This document shows, one piece after another, positions 1-8,453 of a DNA stretch of 64,000 nt; position 1 is the stretch's first letter, and each line of letters opens with the position of its first letter. Location of the stretch: the NCBI RefSeq assembly GCF_000525995.1, contig NZ_AODL01000005.1, positions 1 to 64,000 of the forward strand, read 5' to 3'. The notes under the pieces were generated by a model. That model was not told where the DNA came from. It worked only from the letters and a program-made list of their open reading frames with translations, and ran no database searches. The DNA comes from Paenilisteria riparia FSL S10-1204. GTDB lineage: Bacteria; Bacillota; Bacilli; Lactobacillales; Listeriaceae. Position numbers and translations under genes: made by a program.

Positions 1-1030
1 TTGCTTCGGTGACACATGTGCTGTTACATATCGAACACGTACTCGAATGGAGCATTTTTTTGGAAGTTTGTCTTGATGTTTGTGCCGTTATGGTGGGGCG
101 TGGACAGGGCAGACATTGTTCATTAATCGTTACGGCAATGACTTGCTACCACAGCGTTTGCTGATTGCTTTGGAAATAATGTTTGTCTTGCTGATGATAT
201 CGAGCTTCAATCTTGATTTTGATGCAACCTATATCACATTTTTCATCGGCTACATCGGTTTGCGAATGATAACCGCGCTACAATACCTTTTTGCTGCAAA
301 AAAAGAACAGGCTGAGCGGCGAGGTGCAGCGCTGTTTCTTGGTAAATATTTTTGGATTGGCATTTTGGTTTCTTCTGTCTCATTATTTTTAGATTCTGAA
401 TGGCGATACGTCATCCTTTACCTCGGTATCGCACTAGACATCGTAGTGCCCATTATCGGCAGAAAAAAATTGCGTCAAGTCCCGATTCATACCGAACATC
501 TGCTAGAACGTTTTGGCTTATTCACGATTATACTACTCGGGGAATCTATTGTCGCGGTCATCTCATTACTATCCGAAGAAGTGGTGAATCTGTCTTTGAT
601 ATGTTACGCAGCCTCGGCCATCATCCTTGTACTACTCATCTGGTGGCAATACTTCGATAACCTAGAGAAAAAGCTGGACAAAGAAATGAAAACGGCGGGG
701 CAATTAATTATTTATGGCCACTTATTCTTGTTTTTATCCTTATCAACCACAGCAGCAGCTATAAAAATGCTTGTTTTTCCAAATATCTCGTATCATTTCG
801 TTATTTTATTCTTATTTGGCTCGATTTTGGTCTATGTTCTCGCTTTTTCAGCAACATTTCATTTATACCGCGTCCCAGAAGAGCGCTTAGCGTGGATGCA
901 TCTGGGCTTTTTCCTTGCCTTACTGCTCCTTTTGTTTGGTATCGCTTGGTTTGTCGTACTAGCTCCAGCCATCGTTTTATTGTTAGTATGCATTTTTTTC
1001 CTCATCTTCGGCTGGATTACTTCCAAATAA
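1..1030 (+). CDS. LtrA family membrane protein, 5' partial, two apparent frameshifts
   Basis: The gene enters from outside the window. The family, low temperature requirement protein A, consists of polytopic membrane proteins of unclear biochemical role. Three reading frames join into one protein: positions 3-56 read ASVTHVLLHIEH, a short middle piece reads WKFVLMFVPLWW, and the frame from about 99 runs WTGQTLFINRYGNDL to the stop at 1030. Removing one T from the run at 55-61 and one G from 95-98 restores continuity. The rest is a series of hydrophobic helices with the loop motif ERFGLFTIILLGESIVAV, typical of the family. The longest uninterrupted frame starts at 80 but lacks the N-terminal helices. 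It converges on the hemolysin III gene with a shared terminator. Family call confident; real pseudogenization unlikely. Confidence 0.8.
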
Positions 1031-1075
1031 AAAATAGGAATTTCCGAATCTTGACGAAGCGGAAATTCCTATTTT
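1031..1075. terminator. Bidirectional terminator between ltrA and hemolysin III genes
   Basis: A perfect 16 bp inverted repeat (1031-1046 with 1060-1075) and a 13 nt loop lies between two converging stop codons. The arms begin AAAA and end TTTT, so each strand gives a U-tailed hairpin. Confidence 0.92.
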
Positions 1076-1076
1076 C

Positions 1077-1706
1077 TCATACATAAAACAAAATACAAAA
1101 ATACATAAACCCAGTTCCTGCAATCACGAACAAATGCCAGATTGCATGCATGTAAGGTACTTTTGGAATGCTATAAAACACAGCGCCAACGGTAAACATA
1201 ATTCCGCCAGTCACCAACATCCAAAAGCCAACAGGGTCAAGCGTTTGATAAAGTGGTTTAATCGCAATCATGACGAGCCAACCCATCAATAGATAGAACA
1301 ATGTCGACACGATTTTCCACTTACCAAGCAAGAAACATTTATACACAATTCCTGCCGCAGCTAATCCCCAAATCACACCAAACAATGTCCAGCCGAGCGA
1401 ACCTTGCAGTGTAATCAACACAAGCGGCGTATAAGAGCCTGCAATCAACACATAAATCGCCACATGGTCCAAGATATTAAACAATTGTTTTGCTTTTCCA
1501 GGCTTAAAACTGTGCAGCATCGTCGAGCAGAAATAAAGCAATACGAGCGAAATACCATAAATCAAAAAACTGATCAAATACACCGGGTTATCTCGTTGTA
1601 CCGCAAAAATAATCAACATAATGAGCGCTGGAATGCTGAGTAAGAACCCGATACCGTGTGTAACGGCATTGGCTACTTCTTCTTTCCAATTATACGCTTC
1701 GTGCAT
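1077..1706 (-). CDS. Hemolysin III / PAQR family membrane protein (YqfA/YplQ-like)
   Basis: An integral membrane protein of about 209 residues with seven predicted helices. It carries the family pattern EEVANAVTHGIG near the N-terminus, an HSF near the first third and HAIWHLFVIAG near the C-terminus; these His residues and a Ser/Asp form the putative metal site of PAQR-like hydrolases. Family members are called hemolysin III, but their physiological role is unclear. ATG at 1706 is preferred over TTG at 1718 because a GGTGA ribosome site sits just before it and homologues start MHEAYNWKEE or similar. It corresponds by position to lmo1864. Confidence 0.88.
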   Translation of the reverse strand: MHEAYNWKEEVANAVTHGIGFLLSIPALIMLIIFAVQRDNPVYLISFLIYGISLVLLYFCSTMLHSFKPGKAKQLFNILDHVAIYVLIAGSYTPLVLITLQGSLGWTLFGVIWGLAAAGIVYKCFLLGKWKIVSTLFYLLMGWLVMIAIKPLYQTLDPVGFWMLVTGGIMFTVGAVFYSIPKVPYMHAIWHLFVIAGTGFMYFCILFYV

Positions 1707-1887
1707 ATTTATCACCAAACTTTTCTGAAAAATTAATTTTTCTATACCTCTCTTATCATACGCTTATTTTTCTGAAATAGAAAGTGTTTTGAGGTAGATA
1801 AAGTTTAAGATAACGTAAAGAATATGCGAAAACAGTACGACTTCTGCCTGATATTTCGCAATTAGAATAGTACATTTAGGCTTTTCT

Positions 1888-1896
1888 TGTTATAAT
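1888..1896 (+). promoter_or_regulatory. Extended -10 promoter for degV
   Basis: TGTTATAAT is a perfect extended -10. No good -35 lies 16-18 bp upstream. Transcription would begin near 1903, after the ATG at 1895, which supports the downstream degV start at 1931. Confidence 0.6.
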
Positions 1897-1930
1897 GAGA
1901 GGAAAGACACTAGAATTGGATGTGGAATTA

Positions 1931-2767
1931 ATGACAAAGATAAAGATTGTAACAGATTCAACAGCTGGATTAACGCCGGAAGAAGTGGCGCAATATAACA
2001 TTCATATTCTACCGTTAACCGTTGAAATCGACGGTGAAACATACGATGCAACAGCGATTGAACCAGAAGTATTTATGTCAAAAATGGCAGCCTCGAAGCA
2101 ACTTCCCAAATCCTCACAACCAGCTATTGGCACAATTGTAAACCTTTACGAGGAACTAACAGCAGATGGCAGCGAAGTTCTCTCGATTCATTTAACAGAG
2201 AAATTAAGCGGTACTGTATTGACTGCGCAACAAGCAGCGGACATGGTAGATGGCCAAGTAACCGTTGTGGATTCGGATTATATCGCCCGCGCTTTGGCAT
2301 TCCAAGTCATTGAAGCCGCAAAAATGGCCGAACAAGGAAGTCACAAAATTTCAGATATCTTAACAAAAATCGCATCGATTCGTGCCAAAACAAAATTATA
2401 TATCTGTGTCGTGACGTTAGAAAACCTCATTAAAGGCGGGCGTGTCGGTCGTATGCAAGGCATCATCGGGAGTTTATTAAATATTAAACTGATTGCCAAA
2501 CTACAAGACGGCGGGCTTGTCGAAGAAGCAAAGATTCGTAGCAAGAAACAAACGATGAACTATCTAATCGATGTATTGAAAGCCGAAACGAAGAAAGTGA
2601 AGGAGTTCAATGTCGTACACGCCAACGGTTTGCAAATGGCAGAAGAAATTAGAGCGCAAGCCAAAGAAATTTTTCATTTACCAGAAGTGAAATTACTAAA
2701 TGCAGATTCGGTTATTTCAACACATGCCGGAAATGGCGCTTTTGCAATGATTTATTATACAGAGTAG
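1931..2767 (+). CDS. DegV family fatty-acid-binding protein
   Basis: A protein of 278 residues. DegV/FakB-type proteins bind a fatty acid and, with a FakA kinase, present it for phosphorylation; whether this copy works with FakA cannot be seen here. The N-terminus has KIVTDSTAGL, followed by LPLTVEIDGETY, SSQPAIG and SIHLTEKLSGTV, then GGRVGRMQG, all DegV signatures forming the two-lobed fold with a buried lipid pocket. The start at 1931 is chosen because it matches homologues (MTKIKIVTDST) and lies downstream of the promoter. It likely heads a run of genes through msrB. Confidence 0.9.
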   Translation: MTKIKIVTDSTAGLTPEEVAQYNIHILPLTVEIDGETYDATAIEPEVFMSKMAASKQLPKSSQPAIGTIVNLYEELTADGSEVLSIHLTEKLSGTVLTAQQAADMVDGQVTVVDSDYIARALAFQVIEAAKMAEQGSHKISDILTKIASIRAKTKLYICVVTLENLIKGGRVGRMQGIIGSLLNIKLIAKLQDGGLVEEAKIRSKKQTMNYLIDVLKAETKKVKEFNVVHANGLQMAEEIRAQAKEIFHLPEVKLLNADSVISTHAGNGAFAMIYYTE

Positions 2768-2782
2768 GTTAGGTGAACAAAT

Positions 2783-3565
2783 GTGAATAAGAAAATACTT
2801 TGGCTCGCAGGGATTATAATCATTATCTCTGCGGCCATTCTTGGCTTTTATGTTATCCAAAAACAGCAACAAGAGGCGGCTCGCGTAAACATCCATTTAG
2901 TGGCGATGGGCGATTCGTTAACAGAAGGTTCTGGTGATGAGAAAAAAGACGGCGGTTATGTCGGCATCGTCAAAAACGACCTAAAAAAGCGTGAAGATGT
3001 CAACAAAGTAATGACGGAAAATTATGGCGTTGGCGGCAATCGGATTGACCAGTTGATGAAGCGGCTGGAAACACAGAAAGATTTTCAGAAAAGTGTGAAG
3101 CAAGCCAACGCAATTTCAATTTCTATCGGTGGCAATGACGTTATGAAAGTCGTACGGCAGAAACTACTAGATGCGCAAAAGAAAGATTTTACGAAGGCGA
3201 GTCAAGCATTTGATACTAACTTGAAAGAGTTGCTGGATGAGATTCGTCGTTTAAACGCAGATGCGCCAATTTATTTATTTGGTATTTATAATCCGTATAC
3301 GACGTATTTCAGTGAGATGAAAGTGTTTGATGATATTATCTCGAATTGGAATGCAGCAACAAAGAAGACACTAAAAGCGGAGAAAAAAGCCTATTTTATA
3401 TCAATTAATGAGCAACTAGAAGAACGTAGTGCAACGAAGGTTGGGAAGGCGAATCCAAATCTTGCTGATGATTTTTTTCATCCTAACCATTCGGGATATG
3501 AAAAAATGGCGAATGCATTATACCAAAAAATAGTTAAATCGATGGAAGATGGAAATATAAAATGA
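2783..3565 (+). CDS. SGNH/GDSL hydrolase (YpmR-like lipase/esterase), membrane-anchored or secreted
   Basis: A 260-residue SGNH esterase. Residues 5-24 form a hydrophobic signal or anchor. Block I is AMGDSLTEGS with nucleophile Ser45; ENYGVGGN gives the Gly block, SIGGNDVM the Asn block, and DDFFHPNHSG the catalytic Asp/His pair near the C-terminus. The start is GTG with TAGGTGA upstream. It is followed closely by a YpmS-type gene, the same pairing as ypmR-ypmS in Bacillus, and corresponds to lmo1862. The substrate is unknown. Confidence 0.88.
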   Translation: MNKKILWLAGIIIIISAAILGFYVIQKQQQEAARVNIHLVAMGDSLTEGSGDEKKDGGYVGIVKNDLKKREDVNKVMTENYGVGGNRIDQLMKRLETQKDFQKSVKQANAISISIGGNDVMKVVRQKLLDAQKKDFTKASQAFDTNLKELLDEIRRLNADAPIYLFGIYNPYTTYFSEMKVFDDIISNWNAATKKTLKAEKKAYFISINEQLEERSATKVGKANPNLADDFFHPNHSGYEKMANALYQKIVKSMEDGNIK

Positions 3566-3580
3566 AGAAGGTGACGGCTT

Positions 3581-4186
3581 TTGAGGTCAAAAGATAAGCA
3601 AACAAATTATTGGAAATGGGCGTTTCTAACGTTTATCGGTATACTAGTACTTTGCTTTGGGTGGATATATATGTCGATTTTCTGGTTTTCACCCAATGTG
3701 CCGGAAGATGCTGGACGGTTGGTAAGTACGAAGGATATGGTGGAATTTTCAACGTCTACGAATAAGGCGGATTTGAATAAGTTGATTGCACATTATTTGC
3801 AGGACTTTCAAGAAGACCAAGATGCAGATGTAACATATGATGTGTATTTGGCAGATGATGTGGTATTCAAGGCCGAGGCGAAGTTCTTAGGCCAACCAGT
3901 TGATTTGAGTATTAATTTCTCGCCGACATTACGTAAAGATGGTGTGGTTGTACTGCAGCAAGTGGATTTGAAAGTAGGCGCACTACCACTACCAGTCTCA
4001 TATGTGATGAGGTACGTGAAAAGTCAGTTTGAATTGCCGGATTGGGTAACAATCTCACCGAGAAACGCGAAGATTTATTTGGATGTGAATAAACTCAAAC
4101 TTAAAGGCGGTATGAAAGTCCGTGTTGATGCACTTGATTTGAAGAAAGACGATATTTCGTTTACACTATTAGTACCTACAGAATAA
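3581..4186 (+). CDS. YpmS family protein (DUF2140), single membrane anchor
   Basis: A protein of 201 residues with one N-terminal transmembrane helix (about residues 11-33) and an extracytoplasmic domain of alternating polar and hydrophobic strands. It has the YpmS pattern IFWFSPNVPED, KADLNKLIAHYLQ and VDLSINFSPTL. No catalytic motif is visible and function is unknown. The start is TTG at 3581, supported by GAAGAAGGTGA upstream. It lies 15 bp after the SGNH hydrolase and is probably co-transcribed with it and msrA. It may assist the lipase or the envelope, an inference from conserved pairing only. Confidence 0.82.
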   Translation: MRSKDKQTNYWKWAFLTFIGILVLCFGWIYMSIFWFSPNVPEDAGRLVSTKDMVEFSTSTNKADLNKLIAHYLQDFQEDQDADVTYDVYLADDVVFKAEAKFLGQPVDLSINFSPTLRKDGVVVLQQVDLKVGALPLPVSYVMRYVKSQFELPDWVTISPRNAKIYLDVNKLKLKGGMKVRVDALDLKKDDISFTLLVPTE

Positions 4187-4205
4187 GGAAGTGGAGGGAT
4201 AAATA

Positions 4206-4670
4206 ATGCGTGAAAAAGCGATTTTTGCAGGTGGATGTTTTTGGTGTATGATTAAGCCGTTCGATACGCAGCCAGGAATTGAGAGTGTGGTGGCAGGTTA
4301 TACGGGTGGTCATACGGAGAATCCAACTTATGAAGAGGTTTGTAGTGAAAAGACGGGACATACCGAAGCGGTTGAAATTACATTTGATCCAGAAGTATTT
4401 CCTTATGACAAGCTGGTAGATGTATATTGGCAACAGACAGATCCAACTGATGCAGGTGGACAATTTGTTGACCGCGGTTCTTCATACCGCCCAGTGATTT
4501 TTTATACATCGGAAGAGCAACGTATGATTGCGGAGAAATCTAAGGCAGACTTAGAAGCAAGTGGTCGGTTTAAAAATCCAATTGTGACGCAGATTGAGAA
4601 GGCCGGTCCATTTTACAAGGCGGAAGAGTATCATCAAGATTTCTATAAAAAAAGATCCGAACCATTATAA
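4206..4670 (+). CDS. msrA: Peptide-methionine (S)-S-oxide reductase MsrA
   Basis: A protein of 154 residues that reduces the S epimer of methionine sulfoxide in oxidised proteins in the cytosol. The hallmark GGCFWC gives catalytic Cys11, followed by [16 protein letters not shown] and [12 protein letters not shown]. It ends with [13 protein letters not shown], the short Firmicute form. A GGAGGG site precedes the ATG. msrB follows after 64 bp on the same strand, so both sulfoxide epimers are repaired from one locus. Confidence 0.96.
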   Translation: MREKAIFAGGCFWCMIKPFDTQPGIESVVAGYTGGHTENPTYEEVCSEKTGHTEAVEITFDPEVFPYDKLVDVYWQQTDPTDAGGQFVDRGSSYRPVIFYTSEEQRMIAEKSKADLEASGRFKNPIVTQIEKAGPFYKAEEYHQDFYKKRSEPL

Positions 4671-4734
4671 AAACTATCGTAGTCATTCAGGGAGAGATTC
4701 GTTTATCAATAATAACTGGAAAGGATGAGCACAC

Positions 4735-5172
4735 ATGAATCAAGAAGAGAAGGAAAAACGTCTAAAAGAATTGGATGAGTTGCAATATAAAGTCACGCAA
4801 GAAAAAGGAACGGAGCGTCCTTTTAATAATGAGTTTTGGGATAATAATCAGCAAGGAATTTATGTGGATATTGTTTCTGGTAAGCCGTTATTTTCCTCGA
4901 ATGATCAGTATGATGCGGGGTGCGGTTGGCCAAGTTTTACGAAGCCAATTGATGCGCAGGAAGTAGCAGAAAAGCGTGATTTATCGCATGGTATGATTCG
5001 TACAGAGGTGCGATCTGTAGATGCTGATTCACATTTGGGACATATATTCCCAGATGGTCCTCGTGAGGCTGGGGGAATGCGATATTGTATTAACTCGGCG
5101 GCGCTTCGTTTTATTCCGAAAGATACACTAGAAGAAGCGGGTTATGGGGAGTACTTGCCTCTGTTTAATTAG
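4735..5172 (+). CDS. msrB: Peptide-methionine (R)-S-oxide reductase MsrB
   Basis: A protein of 145 residues that reduces the R epimer of methionine sulfoxide. The motif [11 protein letters not shown] holds catalytic Cys118; Cys63 in CGWPSF is a probable resolving residue. The zinc-binding CxxC pairs of many MsrB proteins are absent, as in the Bacillus type. AAAGGATGAG precedes the ATG. It is the last gene before a hairpin terminator, so the msrA-msrB transcript probably ends here. Confidence 0.96.
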   Translation: MNQEEKEKRLKELDELQYKVTQEKGTERPFNNEFWDNNQQGIYVDIVSGKPLFSSNDQYDAGCGWPSFTKPIDAQEVAEKRDLSHGMIRTEVRSVDADSHLGHIFPDGPREAGGMRYCINSAALRFIPKDTLEEAGYGEYLPLFN

Positions 5173-5186
5173 TCGATGATTGATGG

Positions 5187-5229
5187 CCCTTACTGAGTTA
5201 TGATAAAATAAGTACTTAGTAAGGGTTTT
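5187..5229 (+). terminator. Terminator after msrB
   Basis: CCCTTACT (5187-5194) pairs perfectly with AGTAAGGG (5218-5225) and is followed by TTTT. The AT-rich loop holds a weak -10-like sequence. Confidence 0.7.
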
Positions 5230-5247
5230 AATATGAGGAGGATGGAA

Positions 5248-6153
5248 ATGCTAAAAATCGCTGTACTTGGTTTAGGTGGCATTGCGCAGAAGGCTTATTT
5301 GCCGGTGTTTGCGCATTTAGATAATATTGAGGTGCATTTGTATACGCGGGATGCACAGAAGCTGAAGTCGCTGAGTGAGAAATATCGTTTTCATAATACG
5401 CATAGCTCTGTGGAGTCGGTGATTCGTTCTGATGTGGACGCGGCGTTTATACATACGTCAACGGCTAGTCATCCAGAGATTGTACGGGCTTTTCTGGAAG
5501 CAGAAATTCCTGTGTACGTGGATAAACCGGTGGCGGACAATTATGAAGTAACGAAAGAGCTTATAGAACTAGCAGAAGCTAAAAAAACATTGCTCATGGT
5601 CGGCTTTAACCGGCGTTTCGCACCGCGTTATGCGGCTCTGGCGGGACGTAATGATATCAATATGATCTTGATGCAAAAACATCGGAAGGCACAAGCTAGC
5701 GAGCCACGGACATTTATTTTTGATGATTTCATTCATGTGGTGGACACGGTGTTGCATTTATTGGATGCGCCAGTGGAGCGTATGACGGTGTTTCCGACGA
5801 TGGACGGTTCGCTACTTTCTGCGATTACGGTGCAGTTTGTGGCTAATGGAAAAACGGCGACTGCGATGATGAATCGGGACAGTGGTACGAGTGAGGAACG
5901 TCTGACTGTTTTCACATCGGATGCGAAATGGGAAGTGGAGCATGTGACGGAACTACATCGTTATGAAGGAACGGGACATGAAATTTTTCGGTTTGGTGAT
6001 TGGGAAACAACGCTTTACAAACGTGGCTTTGAATCGATTATTACGGCCTTTTTAGATGCCGTGCGTGATGGGAAAGCAGAGCCTGTTTCTAAAAGTTCCG
6101 CGCTTGAGACGCATCGGATTTGTGAACAAATTTTGCGATATGTGGAGAATTGA
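5248..6153 (+). CDS. Gfo/Idh/MocA family NAD(P)-dependent oxidoreductase
   Basis: A protein of about 301 residues with an N-terminal Rossmann fold (AVLGLGGIAQKAYLP), the family VDKPVADN sequence in place of the usual EKP, and VGFNRRFAPRY at the start of the C-terminal domain. The family oxidises or reduces sugars and inositols; the substrate is not evident. The start at 5248 is chosen because the perfect AGGAGG at 5236-5241 sits 6 nt before it and too close to the ATG at 5242. It corresponds to lmo1858 by order. A small YozE gene follows immediately. Confidence 0.85.
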   Translation: MLKIAVLGLGGIAQKAYLPVFAHLDNIEVHLYTRDAQKLKSLSEKYRFHNTHSSVESVIRSDVDAAFIHTSTASHPEIVRAFLEAEIPVYVDKPVADNYEVTKELIELAEAKKTLLMVGFNRRFAPRYAALAGRNDINMILMQKHRKAQASEPRTFIFDDFIHVVDTVLHLLDAPVERMTVFPTMDGSLLSAITVQFVANGKTATAMMNRDSGTSEERLTVFTSDAKWEVEHVTELHRYEGTGHEIFRFGDWETTLYKRGFESIITAFLDAVRDGKAEPVSKSSALETHRICEQILRYVEN

Positions 6154-6174
6154 TAGAAGAGAGGGTTGGACAGC

Positions 6175-6411
6175 TTGGGAAGATCATTTTATCATTATTT
6201 AATGACGTATCGTGATACGATTAAGCGTGATGCGGCAACGAAATTTGCCAATGATGCGTTTAAGGACCATAGTTTTCCGAAGCAGTCGATGGACTATTAC
6301 GAGCTATGTGAGTATCTGGAACTAAACGCGTCGTATATTCCAAGCATGACGTTGTTTGATGATTTATGGAACAATTATTTGTTGGATGAAGAAAAAAATG
6401 GGAGGCGTTAA
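6175..6411 (+). CDS. YozE family protein (UPF0346)
   Basis: A small acidic protein of 78 residues containing [20 protein letters not shown] and DELW-like [14 protein letters not shown], the whole-length signature of the UPF0346 family, a sterile-alpha-motif-like fold of unknown function. TTG at 6175 is preferred over TTG at 6166 because homologues start MGRSFYH and a GAGAGGG site lies about 9 nt upstream. It is tightly packed between the oxidoreductase and deoD, so probably co-transcribed. Confidence 0.85.
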   Translation: MGRSFYHYLMTYRDTIKRDAATKFANDAFKDHSFPKQSMDYYELCEYLELNASYIPSMTLFDDLWNNYLLDEEKNGRR

Positions 6412-6414
6412 TAG

Positions 6415-7116
6415 ATGAGTATTCATATTGAGGCAAAACAAGGCGAGATTGCAGAAACGATTCTTTTACCGGGAGATCCGTTGCGTGCGAAATATATTGC
6501 GGAGACTTTTTTAGAAGATGTGATTTGTTTTAATAAAGTGCGTAACATGTTTGGATACACAGGGAACTATAAAGGGAAGCGAGTATCGGTGATGGGAACA
6601 GGTATGGGGGTTCCGTCAATCTCGATTTATGTCAATGAATTAATCCAAAGCTATGATGTGAAAAATTTAATTCGTGTGGGTACGATGGGAGCGATTCAAA
6701 AAGATGTGAAAGTTCGCGACGTTGTTATTGCCCAAGCGGCTTCAACGGATTCACAAATTAATCGCAATACGTTTGCTGGTGTTGATTTTGCGCCGGTAGC
6801 GGATTTTGATTTATTGAAAAACGCGTATGACGCTGGTGTTGAAAAAGGCTTAGCGATGCGTGTTGGAAATGTTTTTTCATCTGATCGTTTCTACAATGAG
6901 CAACTAGATAAACAACAATTGGCGGACCACGGGGTACTAGGCATTGAAATGGAAGCCGCGGCACTTTATACAATTGCACAGAAATTTGGTCGCAAAGCAT
7001 TGGCTATTTTGACAGTGAGCGATCACATTTTTACTGGAGAAGAAACAACGGCAGAAGAACGTCAGACAACATTTAATGACATGATTGTTGTAGCGTTAGA
7101 GTCGACTTTAAAATAG
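6415..7116 (+). CDS. deoD: Purine nucleoside phosphorylase DeoD (hexameric type)
   Basis: A protein of 233 residues that phosphorolyses purine (deoxy)nucleosides to base and (deoxy)ribose-1-phosphate. Motifs: [45 protein letters not shown] (ribose contact) and TVSDHIF with the catalytic Asp. Length and motifs match bacterial DeoD. GGGAGGCG lies 8 nt before the ATG. Recovered purines could be used with the purine permease encoded at 19321. Confidence 0.95.
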   Translation: MSIHIEAKQGEIAETILLPGDPLRAKYIAETFLEDVICFNKVRNMFGYTGNYKGKRVSVMGTGMGVPSISIYVNELIQSYDVKNLIRVGTMGAIQKDVKVRDVVIAQAASTDSQINRNTFAGVDFAPVADFDLLKNAYDAGVEKGLAMRVGNVFSSDRFYNEQLDKQQLADHGVLGIEMEAAALYTIAQKFGRKALAILTVSDHIFTGEETTAEERQTTFNDMIVVALESTLK

Positions 7117-7167
7117 GGAAGCTTTGCAACCGGGGAAGAATCTAACGAAAGAAGGTTTCAAAACGAG

Positions 7168-7998
7168 ATGATGCATTTTATTTCATTCATGATTGCCCTT
7201 AGCTTGTCGGGGTATCATACGGCAGCAGATTATGTAAAAGGTGATATTAATCCAGAAGCACAAACACAAACGGCGGATAATGCACCGCAAACGTCAGGAA
7301 GTTCAGACTACAAGAATGATCCGCTTTATCCTTATATTGACCAACAAAATAAATTGATAGAAAAAAATGGAACGGAGTATATTGCTAATCCAGAAAATAT
7401 AATGGTGCTTGCCAATAAAGATTATTTATTGCAATCAACATATACCCCACCGGACTTAGTTAGACCAAATGTGACGTTTTCGTTTGGTGATGCCCAAGTA
7501 GAAAAGGCACAAATGCGTAAGGAAGCCGCCGCGCAGCTAGAAGCGATGTTTGCTGCGGCCAAAAAAGATAATTTAACATTATATGCCGTATCGGGGTATC
7601 GTTCGTACAAGCGACAACAAGAAGTTTTTAGTGCGGAAGTGGCGAACAATGGAGAAGCAAAAGCAAAAGAGGCGGTTGCCGTTCCTGGAACAAGTGAGCA
7701 CCAAACAGGCCTCGCGATGGACATTTCATCAAAAGACCAAGGGTATGAGCTAACGGAAGCTTTTGGAGAGACGCCTGAGGGCAAGTGGTTACAGAAGAAT
7801 GCGCATAATTATGGTTTTATTTTGCGCTATATGAAAGGCCGGGAATCAACGACGAAATATCAATACGAATCTTGGCACTATCGCTATGTTGGGAAGGACG
7901 CGGCGACGATTATTTATAACAATAATTGGACGCTGGAAGACTTTTTCCAACATGTACAAGCATTGCAAAAGAAAATTGATGATGATACGGCAAAATAA
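7168..7998 (+). CDS. VanY-family D-alanyl-D-alanine carboxypeptidase
   Basis: An exported zinc peptidase of 276 residues, corresponding to lmo1855. It should trim the terminal D-Ala of peptidoglycan stem peptides. Motifs of peptidase M15: SGYRSYKRQQEVF, SEHQTGLAMDIS (His and Asp zinc ligands) and ESWHYRYVG (catalytic Glu, zinc His). The N-terminus is hydrophobic (MHFISFMIALSLSG) but has no basic residue before the core, unusual for a signal peptide; no better upstream start is in frame. A low-complexity Gln/Thr-rich linker follows. It is probably the last gene of the deoD run. Confidence 0.9.
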   Translation: MMHFISFMIALSLSGYHTAADYVKGDINPEAQTQTADNAPQTSGSSDYKNDPLYPYIDQQNKLIEKNGTEYIANPENIMVLANKDYLLQSTYTPPDLVRPNVTFSFGDAQVEKAQMRKEAAAQLEAMFAAAKKDNLTLYAVSGYRSYKRQQEVFSAEVANNGEAKAKEAVAVPGTSEHQTGLAMDISSKDQGYELTEAFGETPEGKWLQKNAHNYGFILRYMKGRESTTKYQYESWHYRYVGKDAATIIYNNNWTLEDFFQHVQALQKKIDDDTAK

Positions 7999-8000
7999 AA

Positions 8001-8048
8001 ATAAGTTCTCTATGAGGCTGGGACGCGGCTTTGTAGGGAGCTTTTTTA
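8001..8048 (+). terminator. Terminator after the VanY-like gene
   Basis: AAGTTCTCT pairs, with two G-U pairs, with AGGGAGCTT and is followed by a T run. The loop contains GAGGCTGGGAC, a sequence often met in Listeria terminator loops (recalled, not searched). Confidence 0.6.
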
Positions 8049-8078
8049 TGTTTGCTGAGAAATTATGAGATGCTTTGG

Positions 8079-8107
8079 TTGACTTTGAATACCCCTATAG
8101 GTATTAT
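8079..8107 (+). promoter_or_regulatory. csoR-copA promoter with overlapping CsoR operator
   Basis: TTGACT (8079-8084) and TATTAT (8102-8107) are separated by 17 bp. The dyad ATACCCCTATAGGTAT (8089-8104) fills the spacer and enters the -10. It matches the known CsoR box type (TACCCC...GGGTA), so apo-CsoR would block polymerase and Cu(I) would relieve it. Confidence 0.85.
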
Positions 8108-8129
8108 AACTTTATAAAGGAAGGGATGG

Positions 8130-8432
8130 ATGATAATGACGCATGATCAACCAATTGTACCGCGCTCTAATGAGGATACGAAACAGATTTTGAACCGCTT
8201 AAGACGTGTGGAGGGGCAAGTTCGAGGGATTCAGCAAATGGTGGAGGAAGATCGCTATTGTGTGGATATTTTAGTGCAGATTTCAGCGGCCAACTCGGCG
8301 CTTAAGAAAGTCGGTTTGCAAGTACTTGAGCATCACGCGAAACATTGTGTGGTAGATGCTGCGCAAAATGGCGAGTCAGATGAAGTCATGGATGATTTAT
8401 TGAAAGTAATACGTCAGTTTTCGAAGACGTGA
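8130..8432 (+). CDS. csoR: Copper-sensing transcriptional repressor CsoR
   Basis: A 100-residue all-alpha repressor (DUF156). The Cu(I) ligands Cys44, His69 and Cys73 have exactly the spacing of CsoR (25 and 4 residues). The basic helix region LNRLRRVEGQVRGIQQM contacts DNA. Apo protein represses and Cu(I) releases it. The start at 8130 is one of three closely placed ATGs (8126 is out of frame, 8136 also possible), with AAGGAAGGG upstream. It sits 21 bp before copA and is controlled by the operator at 8089-8104. Confidence 0.95.
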   Translation: MIMTHDQPIVPRSNEDTKQILNRLRRVEGQVRGIQQMVEEDRYCVDILVQISAANSALKKVGLQVLEHHAKHCVVDAAQNGESDEVMDDLLKVIRQFSKT

Positions 8433-8453
8433 GGGCAGGAGGTGTTTTTGAAA

